Translations under genes and position numbers: made by a program
Notes under the pieces: generated by a model
Told to the model about the DNA's origin: nothing
What the model saw: the letters and a program-made list of their open reading frames with translations, nothing else
Databases searched by the model: none
Shown here: one piece after another, positions 18,174 to 28,352 of the stretch
How the letters are laid out: each line of letters opens with the position of its first letter
Position numbering within the stretch: the stretch's first letter is position 1
Assembly: GCA_032718475.1 (NCBI GenBank)
Contig: JAUCBJ010001129.1
Location: 1 to 34,784 of the forward strand
Direction: 5' to 3'
Source: Nemertoderma westbladi
Taxonomy: Eukaryota; Xenacoelomorpha; Nemertodermatida; Nemertodermatidae
Length of the DNA stretch: 34,784 nt

Positions 18174-18869
18174 CCCGAACTACTAGCGACGGAAGCTAAC
18201 CTAATCTATACATACAACCCCCCACTTAACGTAGCAAGACCAGCAATCTAAACCCAATGTTTTATATAATACACCCTATATTCTATATCTTACACAACTA
18301 CAGTGCCCTTATAGCGAATTTCCGGGGTTTTATGTGCTTTTCCCCTACCTTCCTTTTTGTTTTTGTCTTGGTTTTTTCTGTTTCTTGTGATTTCTTACTC
18401 TGTAAAATTACAGCTATCATTATGTTGCATTCTACCTAACCGTGCGCTTTAAGTAGATACCTCATAATCCTATGTAACCTACCTAATCCAATTATACCAT
18501 TCAGTATGTAGACACATGACCATTCCTGGGATTTCCCTATCAACTTCTCCCAACCTTGTAACCCAACCTGTAACCCTATATTTGTACTTTAGATTGACAA
18601 CATACAACTAACTCGCTGTACTTTCCCTATCACAATTACCTTACGTTATACAGTACATACATATACGTTAACCTTTCTGGGATTCACCTATCAGGTATTC
18701 CCCTTTAAAACTTATATATATATATATATAGACCCCCACCTTTTCCTGTTAGTTGCCAGTACATAGTCTGATGCAGACCGGTAGGTCGAAAACGTTTACT
18801 ATTGTATCTTTATCTAATATAATATAACCAGCTAAAGACCCTCAATACTTTATTTTTTTATCATCTTTA
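18174..18869 (+). repeat. PLE 5' arm (inverted copy of the 3' arm)
   Basis: A near-perfect inverted copy of 9603-9820 joined to 13839-14320. It preserves the intact pre-insertion site of the LTR element (TATGTATGTACTGTATAAC in the opposite sense). Its last four bases overlap the target duplication by sequence coincidence, so the element probably ends at 18865. Confidence 0.93.
18761..18805 (+). ncRNA. Hammerhead-ribozyme-like motif in PLE 5' arm
   Basis: The same 45-base motif as in the left arm, here on the plus strand: stem I ACATAGT (18761) with ACTATTGT (18798), core CTGATGCA (18768), stem II GACC/GGTC with loop GGTA, and GAAA (18788). No change from the other arm is seen. Because the arm is inverted, the motif is antisense to the PLE coding frame at this end. 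Confidence 0.65.
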
Positions 18870-18877
18870 TCTAACAA
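18866..18877. repeat. PLE target-site duplication, right
   Basis: TTTATCTAACAA, identical to 9547-9558. Confidence 0.85.
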
Positions 18878-18879
18878 TA

Positions 18880-19265
18880 AAGTATATAATATTTGGTTAT
18901 CTAACAAGAGTGAGATTGAATCTCTTTGACGTCACCTACTGTTGCACAATCGGTTACTCAACATAAATCTACCATATTGTTACTATTTCCCTGCCATTCA
19001 TGCCAAAGAGGAAGTTACATTCGACCCCAGAATTTAATATAAAACTTGGAAAACAAAAGTTAACTTAAGAACATATTTTATAGTTTCCATATTTAATGTT
19101 TATATAGATATTTGTTTAATATTTGTTATAACATTTAATTAAAAATAATACATATTTTATTTTTCTAGTGAAACATATGATGGGTCTACTACTCTACTGA
19201 CTACTTTGGCCCTTAAATAAAATTTTTTCTCATGAAGGCACCAAGGCACCTCCACATTTCAGCGC
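18880..19265 (+). repeat. IgSF flanking repeat, copy B (PLE target)
   Basis: Matches copies A and C from GGTTATCTAACAAGAGTGAG through TAGTGAAACATATGATGGGT and CTGACTACTTTGG. The PLE integrated at its left edge. No IgSF first exon follows this copy directly. Confidence 0.85.
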
Positions 19266-20390
19266 GCATAATATTTTTATTATTATTTTTAGTCATACAT
19301 GAGAGAATGTCCTGGCAGTACAGCACTACAGTAAAAGAGTAAATGTAACTGCACGATAATTAAGTATTATTATTTAGATGAACACACGTAATTAATTAAT
19401 CAATAATATATATATTATTATATATTGAACAGAGCCGAGGTCTCCAAGCTCCCGAGTTCTCGAGCCAACGAAGAGCCTTGGATTCTAGAGAGCCAGGGCT
19501 CAGGCACCCAAGCCCGAGAACCCGAGACTCTCTACCTGCCTCTAAGTATTTATAATTGTTACAAATATTTTTCACTACGTACCTTTTTCACTATGTATCA
19601 ACATTGATGTCTCTACTTAGTATATTGTATAATTCTCTAAGTTAGGACATTTTTATCCTTGACATATAATATTAACGGTATGGTTGTTTACGAATTACTT
19701 TTTAGCTACAAATGCGTATCATGAGTACCACCCTCCGAACCCACGTCCCACTAAACTGTAACGCAAATTACAACGGACCCGGCGGAACGTACAAGGAATG
19801 CCGGTCACTCTTCCCCATGCTGCACACCACATCACTGCTGAATCACGACTACAGCAAATCAATGCTTTTTTGGCCCTGGTTCTACATCTGTCCGCGACAA
19901 CGATGCTATTAACTTTATAGAAAACTGTTACAAAATTAGATCTATCCCCTTTCATCAAAAACATGACCGCATACTAGAATATTTCAATGTCAACTAAGTC
20001 TCGCTGTAAATCACCCAAACCACGATGGGGGTCCGATTACCACTTCACTGACAAGAACCACCATAACTACATGGACTACCCAGCATACCATATCCTAGCT
20101 GACAACCATTCACACATTGTTCCTCTACGTGTTCTGCACAGTAAAGTTGGTGCTACATTATATTACTATTTTATTGATCCGATGTTTTTATTGAACGTTG
20201 TACCTTAAAAACGTTAAAATAAAGACAATACTATATATAACAAAGGATGCTATCCTGATCTCAGTTTAGCCATAGTATATGGTACTGGTACAACTATGAA
20301 ATTATTTCAAGGAGACCTACTCTTAATAAATGTAAAAATGTAATCCCAGACAGCCGTGAGACCTTTGCCTTTTTAATACATTTTCGATAA
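19266..20390. other. No gene recognised
   Basis: AT-rich DNA with a less AT-rich island at about 19700-20200. A few short stop-bounded peptides there look coding-like (for example NFIENCYKIRSIPFHQKHDR at about 19910-19970), but they are split over frames with several stops. It may be a decayed gene or transposon. No family is recognised. Confidence 0.4.
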
Positions 20391-20577
20391 TTGTTGGATA
20401 GCCTCTGCAAAAATTGGATAACTGTTGGATAGCCTGTGCAAAGATTGGATAACTGTTGGATAGCCTGTGCAAAGATTGGATAACTGGTGGATAGCCTGTG
20501 CAAAAATTGGATAACTGTTGGATAGCCTGTACAAAAATTGGATAACTGTTGGATAGCCTGTACAAAAATTGGATAAC
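20391..20577. repeat. 31-bp minisatellite, about 6 copies
   Basis: Unit TTGGATAACTGTTGGATAGC followed by CTGTGCAAAGA, with few substitutions. The period is not a multiple of 3, so the open frames across it cycle through a 31-residue repeat and are not genes. Confidence 0.95.
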
Positions 20578-20727
20578 TTTTAATAACGGGTAACAACTGT
20601 CAGTAAATATTACTATCCTTATTTTTTATTATATTTGTTATCTTTTTAAATAGAAAAGTATTATTTTGTAACATATTTTCTCTCTCATTATTTCTTTCAA
20701 ATCGCCGAAGTCGTAGAATATTAGGGA

Positions 20728-21090
20728 TTTTCTCCAATCGGTTACTCAACATAAATCTACCATACTGTTACTATTTCCCTGCCATTCATGCCAAAGAGGA
20801 AGTTACATTACATTTGGCCCCAGAATTTAATATAAAACTTGGCAAACAAACGTTCAACTATAACATATTTTATAGCTTCCGTGTTTATTGTTTATATTAC
20901 TTGTTGTATTTTGGTTGAAATATTTTGTTATAACATTTAAAAATAAAGTATTTTTATTTTATTAGTGAAACATATAATGGGTATACTAATGTACTGACTA
21001 CTTCGGCCCTTAAATCAAATCTGTTGTCCACAAGGCAGCTTTCACATTTCACCTTAAATATATCCATAACATCCACTTTTTATCGTCCAA
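20728..21090 (+). repeat. IgSF flanking repeat, copy C
   Basis: Closest to copy A (shared AGCTTCCGTGTTTATTGTTT and ATAATGGGTATACTAATGTA). It lies about 0.7 kb upstream of the truncated first exon at 21797. Confidence 0.88.
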
Positions 21091-21547
21091 TCTCAGCATT
21101 GACATTTAATCACATAAATACCACAGAATTCACCCAATATAGTAAGTAATAAGATATGCTTTATTAGAAAGATGTCTATTCAACAGTTCATCTCTATATG
21201 TTACTACAAGTCAGCCATGGATATGTATGTATTTATTGACTATTAGTAGATTATATAGAGATTGTGAATAAATACGTAATAATAATTAATTAGTCCAAAG
21301 AAAATACAGCGTATGAAGTTGATCATATAAAAACAGGTAAATTGAGAATTAAGTAATAACAACGAAAGACAAAAGCAAAGCAAAAATCACCAAATTTTCA
21401 TTACCATCAGGACAAGACCCCTGTACCTCAACCACCCCGTTGTACTAATTGGCTAACTGATACAACTTACACGCCATACTGTCATTCATTGATTAATAAT
21501 TATTGTTAGATCGTAAATTGAAACAATTATTCACAAAAAGAGTGGCA

Positions 21548-21796
21548 GCCCTCGAAACAAACAGCAATGCTATTAAAATTCTGCTGTCAATGGTTGGTTA
21601 ATAATTAATATTATATCGTTAATAATAAGTATTATTGGATTATAGAGTTTGAGTTTATAATTTAAATATCTTTTATATATAATTTCACAATTTCTATTGA
21701 TTAAAAACGGTTTGCTGTTACTTCTAAGTTGAGTTGTAGGAGGAAGTTAAAATGTCGTGAGGATATTTAATCTGGAAGTGTTAGTCTCAATAACAA
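21548..21796 (+). repeat. IgSF 5' flank, paralogous to 1917-2352
   Basis: Shares CCCTCGAAACAAACAGCAAT, ATATATAATTTCACAATTT, AAGTTAAAATGTCGTGAGGA and GTGTTAGTCTCAATAACAAT with the flank of copy 1. It runs directly into the ATG of the truncated exon. It probably contains the promoter and 5' untranslated region; no individual site is assigned. Confidence 0.75.
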
Positions 21797-21880
21797 TGAA
21801 ATCATTACTGATATTACTGATACTAACTGATGTTATTTTGGGTTTAAAGTATAATGTATATAAACTAGCCAAACTGTGCA
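21797..21880 (+). pseudogene. Truncated IgSF first exon (relic upstream of copy 2)
   Basis: MKSLLILLILTDVILGLKYN is followed by VYKLAK, then similarity to the other first exons ends and the frame runs into unrelated sequence (stop at 21994). The 5' flank and signal peptide are nearly identical to the 2353 copy. The remaining coding region was lost or replaced. Confidence 0.78.
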
Positions 21881-22001
21881 GTTTGGTCCATTCAATAGCA
21901 TTACTTGGCCATCTTTATCCATTTTCATTAGCACCAGCTGGCGTTCTTATCATTGCGTCTAATGGGGGTGTTATTAGTTTTAAGTATATTTTTTAATACG
22001 T

Positions 22002-22285
22002 TTAGGCTGAAACCAGGCAATTCACTAACATAGCATGTTGCATCTTACGGAGTCGCAGAGTAGTCTACAGTTCCCCAGTCTAACGCTAGAGGGCTAAATG
22101 TCTGAAAGTTACCATCTCCAACTTTGTTATTTACAATCCGTTAAGGTTGAAACTTTGCAGTTATCTAAAATAACATACGTTCCATCTTTAAGGTGATGCT
22201 GAGCTGTCGGCAGTTCTCCAGTCTACCGCTAGATGGCAATCTCTGAAAGTGATCACCTTATACAACATTGTTATTTACAATCCTC
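22002..22285. repeat. Two diverged tandem copies of a 140-bp repeat
   Basis: Units at 22002-22140 and 22141-22285 share TTAGGCTGAAAC/TTAAGGTTGAAAC starts, CCAGTCTA-CGCTAGA and TTGTTATTTACAATCC. No coding content is seen. Confidence 0.75.
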
Positions 22286-22404
22286 TTAGGTTTAAAACTT
22301 GATAGGTATCTACTACATAAGAATCAGATTTGTAACTAGAAACTCAGATTTGTTACCAGGAACTCAATTTCGTAACCGCTACCAGTTATACGTTTCTAGA
22401 AGTA

Positions 22405-23248
22405 ATGAAATTATTTATATTAATAATTCTAATTGATACTATTCTGGGGTTTACATTTAATGGATATAAACTAGTCGAACCAGATGGATCTAAATTTACT
22501 AGAGAATGTTTAGTTAAAGAAGAAAGAAATAGTATTAGAGTACAAGTTGATTTTATTATTAATCAACAAAGTGAATTAACTATTACCGATGTATTAGATT
22601 TAATGGTTATTGCTCAGGATAGTAGTACCGGTAGAGGTAAAAACATACGTGTGTGGAATGAAGTCAACGCCAATAGAGATGATTGCGACAATAATAATAA
22701 TAAAATCGGTTGTGATAGATGGAGTACAACAGAGTATATAAGTAGCAACACAGCCGGAGCTGAAGGAAATATAACTGTTGGGTTGAATCCTCCTGGTATT
22801 GAAAATATACCGGAGGTATTTGAGATAATAATAAAATATTGGACTGATGGAGTAACAGCGGTAATACTTCAAAACAACCCGGCCATATCCGATCAGATAG
22901 CTTACCCACTTATAATAACTCTCCCACCCCAATGTAAAGCTGATAATGATCCAGAGTGTAGCTGCGATGTACCGAGTTGTACTTATATAGAAGGCAGTTC
23001 AGCTACATTAAACTGTAAGTTATCGGATTGGGTACCGGTACCGGTAGCTGGAAGTACATCAGGAGATTCTAGATGGAGTTGGTATAGTAACGGAGTTCCT
23101 ATTGGTGGAGTCGTAACTGAACCAGGAGATACACTGAGTATAAATAGAGATCTAACTCGTGGAGACAATGGGGAAGTGTTTATATGTAAGGCGAGGAATA
23201 TAGCTATAGAAGTGGATAGATCCTGTACCACTACGATCGTAGTTCAAT
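22405..23248 (+). CDS. IgSF gene copy 2, first exon: signal peptide, N-terminal domain, Ig domain
   Basis: An intact frame starts MKLFILIILIDTILG (signal peptide, cleavage near G/FTFNGY). Residues about 17-170 form an unrecognised domain with GYKLVEPDGSKFTREC, a Cys pair in DDCDNNNNKIGCDRWST, and EIIIKYWTDG. Residues about 190-275 are an Ig-like domain (SATLNCKLSDW, SRWSWYSNG, LTRGDNGEVFICKARN). The exon ends at T/GTAAGT (23248/23249) in phase 1, so it should join the phase-1 exon at 34093. If the intron is not spliced the frame would end at TAA 23305. The Ig segment is nearly identical to copy 1, while the N-terminal segment is more diverged, which suggests gene conversion or selection. Location: secreted or cell surface. 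Function is unknown. Confidence 0.85.
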
Positions 23249-24817
23249 GTAAGTTTGAGATATCCACTAAAGGTTACATTATGTTACAATATATTAATTT
23301 AATTTAAATTTATTTATTTAATAGACCGATAGACCAATTGTACTTTACTTTCCAATACAATAATACTGTAGTAGCATTTCTTATTAATAAACTTACATTA
23401 GATGATATAAAGTCAAATCGAAGGAAAGGCTACAGGCTACAGAGGCAGGCTTTCATAATCAAAACAATAAATCAAGTTATAAATTATTGAAGGAAAATAT
23501 AAAAATTGGCAGAAATTTATAAATAAAATCATAATAACGTAAATTAATTAATTTTGGCAGAATTCCATATATTTTAGGAAAATCATATTTAATTTGGATA
23601 AAGTATGCATTTTAGGGAAAATCAAAAACTAATTAAGATTATGGCATTAAAATAATATATTCGGTAAATTAAATATTATATTATAATATATTTAATCGAA
23701 ATATTTTGGTGTAATATAAATTAGGGAATTAATTAGTCAATTAGTATTTTTAGGAAAAAACCAATTTATTCAGAGGATTCATTTTATTTATATTGCGTAG
23801 GAAAATCATTAAATTTGACGCAATAATTACGGTGCAAAAATATTTCGTTCAAAAAGTATGTCGTGACCAAAGAGCCAGAACAACACTCACAAAAAAATGA
23901 CATTTCGAGAAAAATGCAAAAAACCTTCTCATTTCCCTCTAATGGATCCCGTCTCCTAATTTTTTCGACAGAGGTCTGAGAAGATACAAGGATACATTTT
24001 ATAATATTGGCTAGCATTCAGAATACATTTTGTTATGAAAAAAACTGTTTTTTTTCGTTATTTTCCAAAGAAGCAAAACAATACTGAAATTTAACATTAA
24101 CTCTAGTCTGTGTGTGTTGTTTTACCTCTAGGATTTTATCACAGAAACAACAACTCATATCATTCCTCGACGATTGAGTGGTATTTTTCCTGCTAAAGCA
24201 TAAATAATATTTAAATAAATAAATAATAAATATAAATAATACATCAATAATACAATAATACAAATAATACAATAAATAATAAACATAAATATTTAAATGT
24301 CGCGAACGGAATTACGCACATTACATTTCCATGCTGCTCTATTGGATATCCTATCCCAGGCCTCCTCATGTTTCCCTATGACGTCATTGCTATACCTAGA
24401 CAAATTTGGATCATTCTCATTGTCATCATCATCTAGTTAGATGATGGAATGTAATTTAACTCTGTAAACTCCAAGTCATCAACATACTCCATTTGTACAT
24501 CGGCATCACCTGCTGCTGGAGCACTTGTGATTTAAATGGTAATTTCTATAAATAGCCCTACTCCGATAATAACTCATTTGAAAGCAAGTAATTATATTAA
24601 TTTGGATTTGATTCAATACTAACATTATTTAAAAATCAAATAGATTATGACAAAAGTATCATTTTCGATGACTTGTTTTTTGGCCGTAAAGGTTTTTGGC
24701 TTGTTTTTTGCCCATCATCAGATCCTATAAACGTCATTAATGTACCGTATATTAAATACATTATTCCAAAAAAAATTGGCTTCTTTTGATTCGTTTACAA
24801 TATACAGGAGTTGTCAT
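23249..24817. other. Intron 1 of copy 2, first part; no gene seen
   Basis: Starts with GTAAGT. Very AT-rich. A segment at about 23865-23890 (reverse complement) matches GTGTTGTTCTGGCTCT-TGGTCACGA at 32474-32500, so an old dispersed repeat is present. No exon is supported. Confidence 0.5.
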
Positions 24818-25092
24818 ACACGTTCGTGGGGCCTTCTCGCAGGGCGAGGCACAGTTATGAGATACAAATTAAAATTGAGCGACTGTATCACAAAATCAGT
24901 ATTTGAGAAATTTAACCATACTGACAATCAATCAAAGAAAGGGGGACAGTACGTGTTCAGCCCTTTTAATCTGCACCCCCCCCCCCCCCCCCTTCCTACC
25001 AACCAATACATAACCGCGACATCTACCACCCAAGGGGCGGAAGGATATTTCCAATCACACATTCAATATGTGAAGCCATGTGGTTTATAGGA
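24818..25092 (+). repeat. Dispersed repeat X, copy 1 (inverted relative to copies 2-3)
   Basis: Runs from ACACGTTCGTGGGGCCTTC to GTGGTTTATAGG and matches the reverse complement of 29073-29345 and 31900-32171. It contains GAGCGACTGTATCACAAAAT, TCAATCAAAGAAAG and a 17-C run (24976-24992). The end with GGCCTTCGCGCAGCACGAGG-type sequence can fold into a small hairpin. The copies lie in both orientations, as expected for a non-autonomous transposon. Confidence 0.82.
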
Positions 25093-25129
25093 AATATCGT
25101 AATTCGATATAATCGAGAATACGAGAAAC

Positions 25130-25640
25130 TCGATCAAAATACCTGCTCATCCCAGTATCCGTCCGTAGTCACCGGACAGCTGCGGTTTATTCCCGTAGAA
25201 CAGTAGAATTCCCACAGCTTCCGACCCAATTCGACTACGAATTCGCCTCACACTTTCGCGTGACAGAGAATGTAATCCGGTGCGATACACGTCTGCCCGA
25301 CTTTCAACTATTTCCCCCAGGCGATCCCAGGATCCGGCTGTCCGGGCCGCCGCTAAACCCAAATCGCAATCCTCGTTGATTCGTCCAGTCGTCGACGTAA
25401 GTCGGACTCTTCCCACCGCACTCCAAGGTGGGTGGCCTGAGTGAGGCATGAGGAACATGGCAGTGGCCCGCCCGCATTACGATCCGACCGACCGCCGTAT
25501 TCCCAGTGTAGTAAATAGAATCTTACTGACAAGCAAGCAATTCCGTAGTATTTATTCCTCAGTTAATCGCATCTTGATGCCCCTCGGCTGCTCGGGTCCA
25601 GATACATCAGACTGTCGGAAGCTGTTTAGATGAAGAAGTT
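25130..25640 (-). other. GC-richer island with unassigned open frame
   Basis: The composition is clearly less AT-rich than the surroundings. On the minus strand 25147-25458 is open for about 100 codons (ESRADVYRTGLHSLSRESVR, RIGSEAVGILLFYGNKP). I recognise no domain, and the other frames are also partly open. It could be a remnant of a transposon or of foreign DNA. Not called as a gene. Confidence 0.3.
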
Positions 25641-25730
25641 GTTTAGATGGCCTTGCCAATGACCAACGACCTAAAGACGGTACCGGTATCTCTGTACCAC
25701 TGTAACAGTTAACAGTACCGGTACCGTACT

Positions 25731-25945
25731 GTGGGGCGAGCCACGAAGTGAGTGAACCTTAGCGTAGTGGTACCATTAATCAACCTGTCGTTTGGGGTGA
25801 GCCACGAAGTGAATGAGCCTTAGCGTAGTGGTACCATTAATCAACCTGTCGTTCTGTCGTTCTGTCTTTCTGTCGTTCTGTGGGGCGAGCCACGAAGTGA
25901 GTGAGCCTTAGCGTAGTGGTACCATTAATCAACCTGTCGTTCTGT
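25731..25945. repeat. Tandem 62-bp repeat with TTCTGTCG microsatellite
   Basis: Three units of GGGGCGAGCCACGAAGTGAG, then TGAGCCTTAGCGTAGTGGTA and CCATTAATCAACCTGTCGTT (25734, 25796, 25881). They are separated or followed by short TTCTGTCG runs that lead into repeat R. Confidence 0.9.
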
Positions 25946-26772
25946 CGTTCTGTTGTTCTGTCGTTCTGTCGTGTTCAATTTTAAACGTTAATAACTCGGC
26001 CAATCTTTGATGAAATCTATCCAAACTTGGTACACATGTTGTTTGGCAAAAGTTTAGAAATTTTCCAAGTAGAATTTCCGTGTGGCCTTCGAGAAGCTAA
26101 GATAATAGCAGTTAATTAGTTAATTAAGTTGATTACGGTAAAAACACCATTTTCAACCTGCCTTTTAAAGGAAATTAATTGTTTTACAGTATAAGATTTA
26201 AATAATTATACTTAAAAATTATACAGATGTAATCCACATATGCCATTCTATTATAGTTTTTAATTAGTTCAAGTGATTTGCTTTAATAATTGTGTCTTTA
26301 ATTGATCTAAAGTAATTAAAACGTCATAAAAAATTGATTCTCATTAAATACTGCTCATTTATTGGCTAACATGCTGGTACGATGGAAGGATGTGTGTGTA
26401 AGGCAGCTAGTTGCTGGGAATGATTATTGGTCAAGTCTCTGCTGGTGTGAAGCTAGCTGGCTTGGAGTTGTGGCTGTAGACTAACCAGAGAGGAATTGTA
26501 ATAGGCAACCAGTATTGCTATTCCAGCCCAGACAGTATTCTTTAAATTCAACATCCCAACATCCTTCCTGTATTGACTCTACTATAAGTGTTGTATTGCT
26601 ATCTCAGGTAAATGACAGATATAATAACATAAATACCATCCATGGCATGGCTGTTGTAGGCTTCTGAAATAGTTTATTCCACAATGTATATGTCTGGTTA
26701 TTTTTTAATTGAATTTTTGCAAAGTAGTAAAATTAATGTTCTTAAAAATAATATTATTATTTTATATGTAAC
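25946..26772 (+). repeat. Long direct repeat R, copy 1
   Basis: Nearly identical to 29357-30181 over about 830 bp (from TGTCGTGTTCAATTTTAAAC to TTATTTTATATGTAAC). Only scattered substitutions and one A-run difference are seen. Non-coding. Copy 1 is followed by 26773-28599, whereas copy 2 is followed directly by repeat X. Confidence 0.95.
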
Positions 26773-27374
26773 CGAGAGAAAGCCGCCCCAATATTAGATT
26801 ATTACAACAACATATCCATTGGGTAAGAAAGTGGAGGAGAGCCAGCCTGTCTCTTAATTTTTTACTTTATATTACGCGATCAATTTTCACTCATCTCGTC
26901 ATGAACCCAACATGTATGTAAACTTTTTATAAATTTGTTGGCTATGCGTTTGCGGTTGTTTGGGCGGAGTGTGGTAGGCCTACACTTTTCACACTTAAAT
27001 ATTTTGGTTGTGAAATGTTACAGGGCATAGCTATCTGAGATATTTCATTTATATTTTATTATGAGAGGAAGAAGAACATACAACGTTATTTACTATATAT
27101 GTAACAAAATAATTGTTTTCGGGTTTAACTTGGAAGCCTCCCCAAATAGTTGATATACAATTATATTTAAAATTATTTCCATGGTCATGGTCATTCACCC
27201 GTCTTTAGTTAGAAATTTGTTTGCATGAAAGACAGTTTAGTTTAGTTTTTACTGATTTATTATCTCTTATCTGACTGGGGTAATAATAAAGGATAGGATA
27301 AATGGAAGCAAAGTGTGACAGTAAAAAATATTTCCCCGTCACCCTAGCATGTCTTAAGTATACGATATCTAAAA

Positions 27375-27423
27375 GGGGGAAGTTTGGATTCACTGCATAA
27401 ATGCAGTTCACCAAACTTCCCCC
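27375..27423 (+). other. Strong hairpin, 13-bp outer and 7-bp inner stem
   Basis: GGGGGAAGTTTGG pairs perfectly with CCAAACTTCCCCC. Inside, ACTGCAT pairs with ATGCAGT around AA, with a small internal loop between the stems. Another CTTCCCCC word follows at about 27441. It could be a short palindromic repeat; a small-RNA precursor is possible but unsupported. Confidence 0.6.
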
Positions 27424-28279
27424 GAATGCACACTGTAACTTCCCCCTTCCCCCAAATATCCACTGTTGAATTAATTTGAAGCGATATAATAAGTACAAAA
27501 TTGTGCGAGTTTTTAATTGTGTGGTCCAATTGTTATTTGATTTCTATTTATTATTTAAAGTGCATTTAATATCACACTGGTTTTCAGAATATTATACTAT
27601 ACAACCTTATGTTTTATTAATTTACCCAATCGAAGCCTCATAAGGGCCGGTTATTTGTACGCATATCCCCTAATGCGCTCAGTAAGGTTCAAACAACATA
27701 TTAATATGAAAATAAAGTATCTGCAAAGAAAATAACCCAATACTATATAATTTGACCTTATTAAAAAATTTGCACTTTTGCACACTTATTTGTACAAATG
27801 CACTTTAGCAGATCGTAATGGTGGCTCTTATTTAACAAACTTATGTTTATCCTCTACCGATCTACGATGGTGTATGATCAAGTGTCAGTCGCTAAAAGTG
27901 TCAAAAATCCAATTTAATAAATCTGGATTTGCGATTTTGAACCATATTCATGGACATTTTTAAGTCACTTTATAGACATAAAAAGTTAAACAAATGTTAC
28001 GATTATAGTTAGAAATCATTCCAAACTACATTTTAATCCAAAAAATAATATTCTACGATGAATAGAACTGGAAATAATAGTGTTTGAAATATCGAAATAA
28101 TGTTCACTATTTAAGTGCATTTTGCACTAAGTGCACATGCGTCTTTTCCCAAGTTGTATCCTATTTCACACACTACAATCTATCCTCTATCCAATGAAAA
28201 TAGTTTCAGATTAAACGGCCCTGTAGAACCGAAGTTATTGATGTTTAAAAATAGTCACTCGAAAATTTCAAATTCTCTT

Positions 28280-28352
28280 GGTCACATAGTCTAGTGGTTA
28301 TCAATCACGTTAATGAAACCTAAGTTCGCGGGTTCGAAATCCAATATTGACC
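28280..28352 (+). repeat. tRNA-derived (SINE-like) sequence
   Basis: 73 nt with a pol III A-box-like TAGTCTAGTGG and a B-box-like GGTTCGAAATCC. The ends can pair over 5 bp (GGTCA/TGACC). TAGTCTAGTGGTTA resembles the D-arm of tRNA-Glu/Asp. The D and T stems do not form well, so it is not a working tRNA. The A/T-rich stretch after it fits a SINE body or tail. No second copy is seen here. Confidence 0.45.

Larger units (their letters stand above)
9559..18865 (-). mobile_element. Penelope-like retroelement with inverted terminal arms (host of a nested LTR element)
   Basis: Read on the minus strand, the order is: a 5' arm (18865-18174), an N-terminal repeat-rich region, a Penelope-type reverse transcriptase, a GIY-YIG endonuclease, a 3' arm (14320-13839 plus 9820-9603), and a 44-bp 3' tail (9602-9559). 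The 5' arm is an inverted copy of the 3' arm, including the last 78 bp of coding sequence. Without the 4018-bp LTR element and its 5-bp duplication the PLE is about 5.28 kb. A 12-bp direct repeat flanks it. RT followed by a C-terminal GIY-YIG domain with upstream Cys residues is the canonical PLE order. The frame has two in-frame TAA codons (17227 and 16391) and one frameshift (about 16960), so this copy is defective. PLEs copy themselves by target-primed reverse transcription. Confidence 0.9.

Noticed and set aside
17735-18199. Plus-strand Phe/Gly/Trp-rich and Val/Gly-rich frames
   Set aside because: They are shadows of the N-terminal PLE minisatellite on the minus strand; there is no independent domain.
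19712-20208. Possible gene with two frames of 66 and 73 residues
   Set aside because: Frames are short, start at unsupported ATGs and are broken by stops. Coding-like bits fall in several frames, so at most a decayed element.
20391-20577. CRISPR array
   Set aside because: The whole 31-bp unit repeats head to tail with no unique spacers, and the window is animal DNA.
20294-20596. 100-residue minus-strand frame with a repeated LSNFCTGYPTVIQ pattern
   Set aside because: A 31-bp minisatellite read in cycling frames. The period is not a multiple of 3, so there is no selected protein repeat.
28280-28352. Functional tRNA gene
   Set aside because: Box-like elements and partial end pairing exist, but the D and T stems do not form and no sound anticodon arm is seen. 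Kept only as a tRNA-derived sequence.
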